Under the pieces are notes generated by a model. That model saw only the letters and a list, made by a program, of their open reading frames with translations, was not told the DNA's origin and did not search any database. A stretch of DNA of 64,000 nucleotides from Chitinophagaceae bacterium. Its GTDB lineage: Bacteria; Bacteroidota; Bacteroidia; Chitinophagales; Chitinophagaceae. Below are positions 35,290 to 45,200 of the stretch, piece by piece (the first letter of the stretch is position 1; every line of letters starts with the position of its first letter). Both the position numbers and the translations under genes were made by a program. The DNA lies in NCBI GenBank assembly GCA_947454235.1, contig CANGIY010000001.1, positions 310,001 to 374,000 on the forward strand. The letters run 5' to 3'.

Positions 35290-36945
35290 ATGCTTAAAAA
35301 GGGATTCTCGTTGCTGATATTAAGTGCATTAATGTCAAGTACTTCAAGTGCTTTTTCCAGATACGATACGTTGCGGGGTAGTAATGGTACCGGGCGCAAC
35401 TGGTGGAAAGTACTCCACTACGATTTGGCAGTCAATTTCATGAAAGATTCAATTTCGAATCATGATATTACAGGGGTTTGTAAAATCGAGTTTCAGGTGC
35501 TCAAAGATGCCAGCGATTCAATGCAAATTGATTTGCAATATCCACTTACAATTTCAGAAATTACTTTAAACGGCGTTAACGGCGTTGCTGATACCAGGCT
35601 TCGATATGAACGTGACAGCAACGTAACTTGGGTGATGTTGCCCAATTCAGGGTTGAAGGCAGGGGATACACGTACTATTACTATAAAATATTCGGGTAAG
35701 CCAAGGAAAGCAGTCAATCCACCATGGGATGGTGGTTTTTCATGGAAGACACACGGAAGCGGGACCCCTTGGGTCGCGGTATCATGTCAGGGTTTAGGAG
35801 CAAGTGTGTGGTGGCCATGCAAAGATTATCAGGCAGAAGAGCCAACAAACGGCGTGTCGCTGCATTACAGTGTGCCCGAGCAATTGGTTGCTGTTGGAAA
35901 TGGTAGACTAAAAAATGTCGATGAACAGGGCAGCACGCACACAAAAGTGTTTAACTGGGAAGTGAAAAACCCAATTAATACCTACGATGTTACATTCTAC
36001 ATAGGCGATTATGTTACCTGGCACGATACGTTGAATGGAGAGAAAGGTACTCTGGATCTCGATTATTATGTATTAAGAGAAAATAGCGATACAGCCCACC
36101 GTCAGTTTAAGGTGGTGCCACAAATGCTGCATTGCTTTGAATATTGGATGGGGCCTTATCCGTTTTATGAAGACGGGTATAAACTTGTTGATGCACCTTA
36201 TCTGGGAATGGAACATCAAAGTGCTGTAGCCTATGGTAACAATTATAAAATGGGTTACATGGGCTTCGATCGTACCGGAACAGGTGTTGGTATGAACTTC
36301 GATTACATTATTGTACATGAAACGGGGCATGAGTGGTTTGGGAATTCAGTAACGGCAGGCGATATCGCCGATAATTGGATTCATGAGGGTATTACAACAT
36401 TCTCAGAGACACTGTTCGCCGAATGTTTGTTGAATAAAAAGCAAGCTGAAATATATAACAGAGGCGAATGGAACGGCATTAGAAATAACATTCCAATCAT
36501 TGGTCCAAAAGGCGTCAATACTGAAGGATCGGGCGATATGTACGACAAGGGTACCGCCATCATGCAAATGATTAGGAATGAAATGAATGACGACGAACGT
36601 TTTAGGGTGTTGCTAAGGGGATTGAGTGCAATATTCTATCATAAGATTACGAATTCGCAAGAGGTTGAACAGTTTATTGAAGAAAAATCTGGGCTGCATT
36701 TACAGCCGTTTTTCAATCAATATTTGAGGACTGCTGATATTCCTCAACTAAATTATTATAAAAAGAAAAAAGTTTTAAGGTATAAGTTCACCAACGTTGT
36801 TGAAGGTTTTACATTACCCATTACAATGAGCATTAAGAATGGTGAAGTGCGAACCATATACCCTACCAAAGATTGGCAGGAAATTAAAATACCGAAGAAA
36901 GCTAAAGTCTCTTTTGGAAATAACTATCTCATAGACGTTCAATAA
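35290..36945 (+). CDS. M1 family zinc metallopeptidase (aminopeptidase N-like)
   Basis: Exported peptidase of 551 residues. Signal peptide about 1-22. The beta-sandwich N-terminal domain is followed by the thermolysin-like domain with the exopeptidase motif GMEHQSA (about 306, in place of GAMEN) and the zinc site HETGHEWFGN (about 343-352) with the third ligand Glu in WIHEGITTFSE. The C-terminus is short: the long helical domain of E. coli PepN is missing, as in other compact Bacteroidota M1 proteins. Predicted to trim peptides in the periplasm or at the surface. Co-transcribed with the triple FKBP gene and closed by the hairpin at 36964. Confidence 0.9.
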   Translation: MLKKGFSLLILSALMSSTSSAFSRYDTLRGSNGTGRNWWKVLHYDLAVNFMKDSISNHDITGVCKIEFQVLKDASDSMQIDLQYPLTISEITLNGVNGVADTRLRYERDSNVTWVMLPNSGLKAGDTRTITIKYSGKPRKAVNPPWDGGFSWKTHGSGTPWVAVSCQGLGASVWWPCKDYQAEEPTNGVSLHYSVPEQLVAVGNGRLKNVDEQGSTHTKVFNWEVKNPINTYDVTFYIGDYVTWHDTLNGEKGTLDLDYYVLRENSDTAHRQFKVVPQMLHCFEYWMGPYPFYEDGYKLVDAPYLGMEHQSAVAYGNNYKMGYMGFDRTGTGVGMNFDYIIVHETGHEWFGNSVTAGDIADNWIHEGITTFSETLFAECLLNKKQAEIYNRGEWNGIRNNIPIIGPKGVNTEGSGDMYDKGTAIMQMIRNEMNDDERFRVLLRGLSAIFYHKITNSQEVEQFIEEKSGLHLQPFFNQYLRTADIPQLNYYKKKKVLRYKFTNVVEGFTLPITMSIKNGEVRTIYPTKDWQEIKIPKKAKVSFGNNYLIDVQ

Positions 36946-36963
36946 GCACAAACTCAATAAAAA

Positions 36964-36998
36964 AAACGAGGGGCAGTTTCAAAAACCGCCCCTCGTTT
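36964..36998. terminator. Bidirectional terminator between convergent genes
   Basis: 11-bp stem AAACGAGGGGC (36964-36974) with GCCCCTCGTTT (36988-36998) and an inner GTTT/AAAC, flanked by A-run and T-run. It can serve both the M1 peptidase gene (plus) and the PKD protein gene (minus). Confidence 0.88.
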
Positions 36999-37022
36999 GT
37001 ATTTACAGCCTAAGTCGTACTA

Positions 37023-40000
37023 TTATTTGTCGAGATAGAACTTGAATACTGCTGTTGAGCCTTCATTGAATACGCGTAACATGTACTGCCCGGTAGTCAA
37101 CGATTCAGGCAAGGAGATATTCATATTGTCGTTGCGGTTTACAACGTTCATGTCATCTGAATGTACGATTCTACCAGTAACGTCAACAACATCAAAATGC
37201 AATTTACCAGTGTTCAGGTTGCCTGCTAAAATCAGATTACCATTTGTTGGGTTAGGATACAAAGTTGCAAATTGATGAACTGAAATCTCATTAACTCCCG
37301 TACTGATTACATTAACGTGAAGTACATTAGATGTGTCGTTAGGTTTTGCGATACAATCAGAATTGCTTGTAAGTACACAATAAACGGTGCAAGGGTAGTA
37401 GATGTGATCAGACCACATATTGTTGGTTGCACCAGCAATTGGTCGGTCATTTTGATACCATTGGAATGTTGGGCGCAAACCACCATAAGTCACATCAGAG
37501 AAAAAAGAAACAATTTCACCAATGTAACGAGTGGTATCGTCAGAGGCGTGAATAGTTACATCTGGTATTGCAGGTGAATGTTGGTTCACCACAATGTGGT
37601 TAGAAACAGAGTCTTCTGAAATACAATATGCATTTGAATAAACAACACAACGAATTAAGTCATCAAAATTTGGCGGGAATACGAAGTACAAGCCAGTATC
37701 TTGGTATACACCATTTTTGTACCACCTTACATAAGGTGAGTTACCACCGAAACGAATATCAGCAAACATTGTGTCTGGGTGAATAGCACAGAATGTATCA
37801 TAAAGACTTAAAATAGTTACACTTGGAGTGTCTGGTGTGCGCACGTACAAACGGTGATGAGCAATTGCAGTACAACCTAGGGCATCAGCGCCTATTAGGG
37901 TGTATTCAACAGTCGTGTCAGTACAAGCTACAGGTGAAGAACAAACTGCGCATGAAGTGTGACCACCTGTCCAAATATAAACACCACCCTCAATACCAGA
38001 GGCTCTCAATGTATCGCAAAGCCCCATACATACTGTATCGCGACCTGAAATAGTAACGTGCAATGCTGAGTCAACCCTAACTGTTGTCGTTACTGAATCG
38101 CGACAACCAGCTGCGGTTGTGCCTATTACTGTATAAGTAGTTGTTGTACTTGGGTGAATACGCACATAAGTACTATCGCCGGGATGGTAATAAGAAATAC
38201 CTGCTGCTGGAGACCAATGATAATGGTCACCGCCACGGGCTGTAACAGTAGTCGTGCTATCGTGGCACACTGTGCCGCCGTCAGTTACACCTACAAATGG
38301 TATTTGACGTACAGTTAAGTCGGTAGGGTAATCGAACACAACTGCACAAGCTCCATCTTGAATAATGAGGCTAGGAGGGCAGAAAGTGCCTTCAGTAGGG
38401 AAGCCTAAATGAACACTGTCGGTACTGGTTGTTCTACTACCTATTGGGCAGGCAGTCCAAATGTAAGAGTAAGATGTAGAAACAACCCCCGTATCAACAA
38501 ACTGAAGTGTAACAGGAATAGGGTTACAGCCACTATCTATGTGAGATGTGATGTAGCCGAGTGGTCCGCCAATGAACAAGGCATAAGATTGAGTGTCAGA
38601 ACAACCTACAGTATTGGTAGCAACCATATTCACGGCGTAGTGACCTGAACCAAAAATATCGTAGTTGAACACAATGCCGGTTGAGGTATAACCAGTAGGT
38701 GTAACACTCCATGTGTAATTCGCAGAGAAATCACTACCAGCCATTACCGCTCTGAAAGGTGGGCAACTTACTGGCGTAACATCGCCAAGGTTTGTCATAG
38801 TAGCATGGAAATGATTGAGATTGACGGTCGTTCTTGTAGTATCGACACAACCGTAAACTGTATGACCAGGAGTGTCGGCAATGATTACGCAAATGGCTGT
38901 TTTAGTTCCATTAGTAGGGAACGTATGACTTACCAGGCTATCGGCATTGCTGTATGCACTCCACGTTGTACCGCCATCAAAACTCCAAGAATAACGGCAA
39001 TGGCGGGCAGTGTCAGCAAAAGGTACTGATGTGCCGGCGCAATAATCATGCAAGGTGTCAGCAGGGTAACAATAAGATTTTGGTTTGCTTACTGTAACTG
39101 TCGTGTTTGAAACGGAAGCACATCCGTGTGCATCTGTATCAATCAGCGATATCATATAAGTTCCTGCTGCATTAAACGATAGACTGGTATCGCCTGAATA
39201 ACGAAAGAATGGAGGTGTACTGGTAGTTCTATACCCTGCTACAACAATGGCAGAAGAAGGTAGTGAACTACCCGGAACTGAAGATCCATTGAATATCCAA
39301 TGGTGAGTACGCCTGATTGGTGAAATGTCGGTGTTGGAGTCAACAAATGAAACTGTAGTACCTGCACAAACGGTTCTTGGTGACACCCTGAGTCCACCTG
39401 TTGGACCTACTACTATCACACGTTTAGTGCTGGTCGTATCACGACATGTTGTTGATGCTGCACCTGTTGTTAATACCACTGCGTAGGTACTATATATGCC
39501 AGTAGCCGAATAAGCATGAGTTGTTGCAGTGTCGGTCATGCTCGTCATCGGACCATCGCCAAAATTCCATGAGTACATTGTGTATGCACTACCATCGCTT
39601 TGAATTGGACCGAGGAATGAATCGGCGACCCCGACGCAAATCGTATCATTATGATTCGCGACATCGTAATACCTTATTGGATTACCAACTGCCCACGGAA
39701 GTGATCGAGGACCTACTGTTACTACATATTCCTGACGGTTATAACATCCATGGTCTGAAGTTAGAGCGGTGTCAACACCTGTTACTGTATACGAACGTGT
39801 AACTGAAGTATGGTATCTGTGGAACACGCTATTTGTTGAAGTAACAGAGGTTCCACCATCGCCAAAGTCCCAGTGATATGAGCGAATATGAGAAGGGTCT
39901 CTCACACTCCATTGAAACTGAACGCTATCGCGTTGTTGGCAAACAGGTGCACCAACAATCACACCTGAATCGGGGTGATAAACATAAATGTATTTTAATA

Positions 40001-42059
40001 CGGTATCGAAGCAACCGTCTTTTGAAACAATGAGGCGTGCTGTATATGTATATGCGTGTGGGTCTAAAATAAATCCGAATGGATTGTAATTAGAATATAA
40101 AGCTGAAGTAGAATCAAGGGCCAGATCAGAACCTGCAGTATCTACAGCACTACCTATTCCATTGGCAATATGCCAAGAAGTAAATGAACAGTTGGTACAG
40201 CTATCATTGAAATACAACACAGTACCAGGGCAAATTGAGTCAGCTCGTTGCAAACCTGAACTTGTTCTGATGTAAGTGTTAATTCCTCTAATGTCAGGGT
40301 GAACTGAACTTGCTCTTAAACTGTCAGTAGTAATGCCGGTGCATCCACCTACCGAATCATCAAGACGCCAGTAGTACTGTACGAAATGATAGTACCTGGT
40401 GCGAGCAGTTGCAGCGGTTGTAAATCCATACGTCAAATCAGCACATGCGTCACCAACACAAACGTTTGTGGTAGAGTCAATTAATACTGAATCGATGTGG
40501 AAAGGCAACGTAGCTGGTGTTCTGATATTAAATGCGAAGTCAACATTAAGAGGTGCTGTCGAAGATGCGCAACCCGAATCGGCAGATTTTCTGATGGTAA
40601 ATGAAGGAGTTTGAATTGTTAAGCCTGTATCTACGGTCACAGAGTCTTTGCAACCTAATGCATCTGATACAACTAGACTAGGGTAAAGTGTACTACCACC
40701 GGTAGAAGAAGCGGTGTAAGTATGAACTGAAGTGGCGCTGGAGGTAGTTGTATCACTACGATCGCCATAGTACCAATGATATCTAACCGGACCCCTGCCA
40801 CCTGTGTAGGTTGCTGATGCACTTATGGTTGCAGTTACTGGAACTGTGCAATAAAAATGGCGGTTCATTGTAACTCGGGCATGAGGGCTCTCTCTTACAA
40901 AGAAAGAATGTGTTGCAGAAGATTGGCAACCAAACCCGTCAGATGCGACAACTACCGCACGGTAAACTCCACTTGTTACGCCAGATTCGTCTGAAATATT
41001 AAACATCACAGGATTTGTTGAACCCGATGTAGTATTAACTGTGTCGCCAAACCTGTTCATTACATAGAAGGTCCAGTTAGAAGCAGTTGTGCCTGTGGTA
41101 CTTGCATTTAAAGTAATTGAATCGAAATAGCAAATAGTATCGCGGGATACGCTTAACGTTGATGCGATGCTCGGTATTACAACATCTGAATCTAAGTTAA
41201 CCATTGTACGGCAACCTGCACTTGAGATTGCATACATGTATTCGCTGTAAGTAGTTCCTGCTGTTCTGAAAGTATGGTTTGTAACAGAGTCGGAGGTTGA
41301 TGTTACAGTACCGTCTCCCCAATGGTATTCGTAAGAAATAGCACCATTAGAACAACCTGCATTATAATAGGCAGTAGCTGGTGCGGAGCAAAAATGAGCA
41401 CCATCAGTACGGCGAACACATGCAGTCGGTGAGCCTTGAACTTTCGCGAAATCGTGGTAAGTAGTGGTTCCTGAACAGCCACAAGTATTGTTGAAAATAA
41501 GTGTTACGTCATACCTACCTGTGTCGAATGTATGAGTTACTTCAGTACCCGAATAAACTGCTCCATCAATAATCCAGTGCATACTGTAGCCACATGTTGT
41601 GTCAGCATCAATAGAGTTATTCATGAAGTGAATAGTCTTTGGTGCGCATGACCAATTGGAATCGGCATAGAGATCATCAGTAGTAAACCTAACTGTAGGT
41701 TGACCATGAATATTTACAAACACCGGTGTTGATGTAGTTGTTGTTGAGCCACAAGTAACGGAAACTGTGATGGTATAATTACCAACAGCAGTGAAGGTAT
41801 GCCTGTTGATGCTGATTGCAGTTGTGTCGCTGCTTGTAGAACTGCCACTATTGTATGTCCACACATAGCGCGAAGGAACAGAGCTACACCCTGAAACATC
41901 AGCGTTGAACAGCATGAAAACTGAACCGGATGCCGGCATACATCCAGAATATCGTCCTCCCGTAAGGTAAGGGCTCGACAGATCAACCGTAAATGACAGG
42001 GCGTTGAACGTGAAAAAGCACAAAATCAATGAAAGAACTAAACGTAAATTTTTGTTCAT
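37023..42059 (-). CDS. PKD/Ig-like repeat surface protein with type A T9SS sorting domain
   Basis: Secreted protein of 1678 residues. The start is ATG 42059 (MNKNLRLVLSLILCFFTFNALSF, signal peptide); the frame stays open to 42155. Many PKD-type units are visible (YEYHWGDGTVT, YHWYYGDRSDT, YHWDFGDGGTS, YSWNFGDGPMT) with abundant cysteines, then Ig-like units and two tail domains (VRWYKNGVYQDTG, FQWYQNDRPIAGAT). The last roughly 80 residues (ATLYPNPTNGNLILAG ... GQYMLRVFNE) are a type A T9SS sorting domain. About 900 residues (plus-strand 37900-40650) are clearly paralogous to the protein at 1-2760. Function is unknown; surface or extracellular localisation is strongly predicted. Confidence 0.92.
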   Translation of the reverse strand: MNKNLRLVLSLILCFFTFNALSFTVDLSSPYLTGGRYSGCMPASGSVFMLFNADVSGCSSVPSRYVWTYNSGSSTSSDTTAISINRHTFTAVGNYTITVSVTCGSTTTTSTPVFVNIHGQPTVRFTTDDLYADSNWSCAPKTIHFMNNSIDADTTCGYSMHWIIDGAVYSGTEVTHTFDTGRYDVTLIFNNTCGCSGTTTYHDFAKVQGSPTACVRRTDGAHFCSAPATAYYNAGCSNGAISYEYHWGDGTVTSTSDSVTNHTFRTAGTTYSEYMYAISSAGCRTMVNLDSDVVIPSIASTLSVSRDTICYFDSITLNASTTGTTASNWTFYVMNRFGDTVNTTSGSTNPVMFNISDESGVTSGVYRAVVVASDGFGCQSSATHSFFVRESPHARVTMNRHFYCTVPVTATISASATYTGGRGPVRYHWYYGDRSDTTTSSATSVHTYTASSTGGSTLYPSLVVSDALGCKDSVTVDTGLTIQTPSFTIRKSADSGCASSTAPLNVDFAFNIRTPATLPFHIDSVLIDSTTNVCVGDACADLTYGFTTAATARTRYYHFVQYYWRLDDSVGGCTGITTDSLRASSVHPDIRGINTYIRTSSGLQRADSICPGTVLYFNDSCTNCSFTSWHIANGIGSAVDTAGSDLALDSTSALYSNYNPFGFILDPHAYTYTARLIVSKDGCFDTVLKYIYVYHPDSGVIVGAPVCQQRDSVQFQWSVRDPSHIRSYHWDFGDGGTSVTSTNSVFHRYHTSVTRSYTVTGVDTALTSDHGCYNRQEYVVTVGPRSLPWAVGNPIRYYDVANHNDTICVGVADSFLGPIQSDGSAYTMYSWNFGDGPMTSMTDTATTHAYSATGIYSTYAVVLTTGAASTTCRDTTSTKRVIVVGPTGGLRVSPRTVCAGTTVSFVDSNTDISPIRRTHHWIFNGSSVPGSSLPSSAIVVAGYRTTSTPPFFRYSGDTSLSFNAAGTYMISLIDTDAHGCASVSNTTVTVSKPKSYCYPADTLHDYCAGTSVPFADTARHCRYSWSFDGGTTWSAYSNADSLVSHTFPTNGTKTAICVIIADTPGHTVYGCVDTTRTTVNLNHFHATMTNLGDVTPVSCPPFRAVMAGSDFSANYTWSVTPTGYTSTGIVFNYDIFGSGHYAVNMVATNTVGCSDTQSYALFIGGPLGYITSHIDSGCNPIPVTLQFVDTGVVSTSYSYIWTACPIGSRTTSTDSVHLGFPTEGTFCPPSLIIQDGACAVVFDYPTDLTVRQIPFVGVTDGGTVCHDSTTTVTARGGDHYHWSPAAGISYYHPGDSTYVRIHPSTTTTYTVIGTTAAGCRDSVTTTVRVDSALHVTISGRDTVCMGLCDTLRASGIEGGVYIWTGGHTSCAVCSSPVACTDTTVEYTLIGADALGCTAIAHHRLYVRTPDTPSVTILSLYDTFCAIHPDTMFADIRFGGNSPYVRWYKNGVYQDTGLYFVFPPNFDDLIRCVVYSNAYCISEDSVSNHIVVNQHSPAIPDVTIHASDDTTRYIGEIVSFFSDVTYGGLRPTFQWYQNDRPIAGATNNMWSDHIYYPCTVYCVLTSNSDCIAKPNDTSNVLHVNVISTGVNEISVHQFATLYPNPTNGNLILAGNLNTGKLHFDVVDVTGRIVHSDDMNVVNRNDNMNISLPESLTTGQYMLRVFNEGSTAVFKFYLDK

Positions 42060-42278
42060 AATTGCCAATATGAAGTTTGTATTTATTTGCTGTTGTATTA
42101 GGGGCATAGATTTCCCCGTGTAAACATACGAACGTTCTTTTGGTTTATGAAACAAAAAGTTAAAGTTTGCTATTAAAATTGCAAATGACCGCCATTTAGC
42201 CCTTGTATTTTAATTTACATAAACCATAAATGGCTGTAAAATCGAAATAATCAGCTTTAGCTATAACTTCTCGTACAC

Positions 42279-45200
42279 CTATTTTTCAACTACAATTTTG
42301 AAGGTTTGCTGTAGGTTTTGCCCTGTGAAGTGAACAAAATAATTCCCATTGATGAGTGCTGTTTCAGGTGCCACCGAAATAGCCTGAGTAGGTGTAACAA
42401 TGTCGTACGTTCTTTCAAATACACATTTGCCAACTATGTCGAAAACTTTGATATTATATGCACCCTGCATAAACAAACCATTCAAATCAAATGCACCTTT
42501 ATTGGGGTTAGGAGAAAGGGTAATTAAGTTAGATTTTAGTGAGTTTGTTTCTAAGCCTGTAGTGGTGTAAATATTGATGGTATTGCTAGTGTCTACCGAA
42601 TGAGTTACACAGGGTAAGTCGCTGGTTAAAACCACAAAAACGCTTCCGGGGTAGTAATTGGTAAGTGTCCATGTATTGCTTGTCGCGCCTGCAACAGGAG
42701 CATTATTATGAAACCATTGATACGTTGGTACACGGCCTCCGTAGGTCACTTCAGCATTGAACGTAAACACAGTACCCGGAGCAGAAATAGTGTCTTCGAG
42801 TGTACTTGCGGTTATTAATGGAGTAACGTTTGAATTCGAGCTGTTTTGAATAGCTTCAGATGCACTATCTGATGTAAGGCAAAATTCATCGCTCCTTAAA
42901 ACGACTTTAACCCAATCGCCAAATACAGGATGATACAATAATGAAGTGCCTGCGCTTATAAAAGTATTGTTGATATACCATTTTATTGAAGGAATATGAC
43001 CACCGTGTGTAAAGTCTGCGGTGAGCGTATCATTTAGGTCTACGCATGGGTGAATATTCAATCCATTCATTGTAATAGTGGGCGTTGTTGGTTCCTGTAT
43101 GAACACACGATGAGTTGCAATTACAGTTGAACATGCGTTCGCCACAGTATACCTGATGGTGTCCAAGCCTGCTGAAATACCTGTGAGTTCGCCACCCGTT
43201 GTAATTCGAGCCCGCAAATTGCTCATTGTCCATGCCCCGCCGGTAGCGGTGTCAACAAAAAGCGTCGGAACTCCTCTGCAAATAGTATCGGGACCAACAA
43301 TAGCTCCTGAATGGGGCACAGGGTATATTTCAATGTGTTTACTGGTTGCAGAGGTACAATAGCCATCAGAATAGGTATATTTTACAGAGTCTCCACCAGG
43401 AGATACAGCATACAAATGCCCAACAGTTGAAATAGTTGCACTACTTCCCGTTGTTGACCATGAGCCGCCAACAACACTTGATGTGTAGTCGGTTGAATTG
43501 CCTGCACATAAAATTGTTGCTCCTGTAATAAAACCTGCTGAAGGATTTGCGCGCAGTGTTATACTGTGCTCGCTTACCGCAGAGCCACATGTCCCGGAAA
43601 CTATATAACGAACAACTTCAGTGCCTGCTGTAAGTGCATTGATGCTTAATGAAGTTGTTCCTGAAACTGAAGCAATACTGGAATCACTCCAGCCCCATGA
43701 TCCTCCTGAAACAGAAGATGTGCATGTGCCACGGCTACCTGCACAAATAAAAGTCGGACCACTCACAATTCCTGAATTCGGTAATGAATCGATTGTGATA
43801 GTTCTTTTAGTCGTATCAGCACCACACGTGTTTCTAACAATGTACAGTACAGTATCTAGTCCTCTTGTTACGCCACGGAATATACTATCTCTAAAAATAC
43901 CTCTGGAATTTGTAGCGGCAAATACGCCACCCGGCAATGACGCAGAAATAGTAATAGAGTCAAACGCACAAACACTAACTGCACCTGTTAAGATACCTGC
44001 ATGTGGCAAGGGGTTAACTGTAATAGTACTTATTGCTGTATCAGATCCGCAAAGTGCTGAAACGATGTAAAAAACAGTATCGGTTCCGGCATGGCGCCCT
44101 GTAATTGCTCCGGTTGTCGAGATGGTTGCGTTTGCGTTGGTTACAACCCAGGTTCCCGGCCCGGAGGCGCCAGTGCTTGATATGGTAGTAGATGCTCCTT
44201 CACATAACGTACTGCTGCTAATGGTCCCTGCATCGATAGAATTCAAAACGTGGACTGAATCGAGTACTGATGACGAGCCGCAAGTGTTTGTAAGTGAGTA
44301 TCTGACAGCAGCGACACCCGTTCCGATAGCGAATATCTCACCGGTAGTTGAAATTGTAGCAACACTTGAAGGATTGCATGCCCATGTACCGCCCGCATAT
44401 AATTCGTGCAATATTTGTCGGGAGCCGGCACACAAAACACTAATTCCTTCAATTGGCGCAATTTGAGGAAGCCCGGTATACACCTTCCGTATTCTTGAGT
44501 TTGCCAGATCAGAGATATAAATATTGCCTTTTTCATCAGTACAAACATCACTCAAATGGTTAAATCGGGCATAAGAAACCGAGCTGTCATCACCTCTGTA
44601 ACCCGATGTGCCATCACCGCCAAAGGTTGTTATGATTCCTGCGGTGTCAATTTTTCGCACTCGTTCGTTTGATAAATCTGAAATATAGAGATTCCCCGAT
44701 TGGTCAAAACACAGCCCATTCGGGCCCGAAAGTCGTGATGCAGTAGCTGGTCCCCCATCACCGCCATAGCCCGCACTACCGTTACCGGCTACTGTATAAA
44801 TTATACCGGCCGAATTCACTTTTCTAACCGCCGAATTCCCTTGGTCAGCAATGTATAAATCGCCATTCTGTGCAAGGGAAACAGCTTCAGGTACGAACAT
44901 TTGAGCAGCAGTTGCAGCTCTGCCGTCGCCCGAAAAACCGCCAGCCGTTCTACCTGCGAAAGTTGTGATTATTCCCGAAGTATTTACCTTTCTGATTTTG
45001 TTGTTAATAGCATCTGCAATGTATAAGGTGCCGTCACGGGCAACTTCGACATCCATAGGGAAATTAAGTTGTGCGGCAGTAGCGCTTCCCCCGTCGCCGG
45101 AAGCCCCTCTTGCTCCGCTGCCTGCTACAGTAGTGATTATTCCATTAGTGTCCACTTTCCTAATTCTGTGGTTGCCTCGGTCTGCGATAAACACGTTGCC

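Noticed and set aside
42059-42155. Longer N-terminus of the PKD protein beginning at 42155
   Set aside because: The signal peptide starts at ATG 42059; the upstream residues are charged and would bury it.
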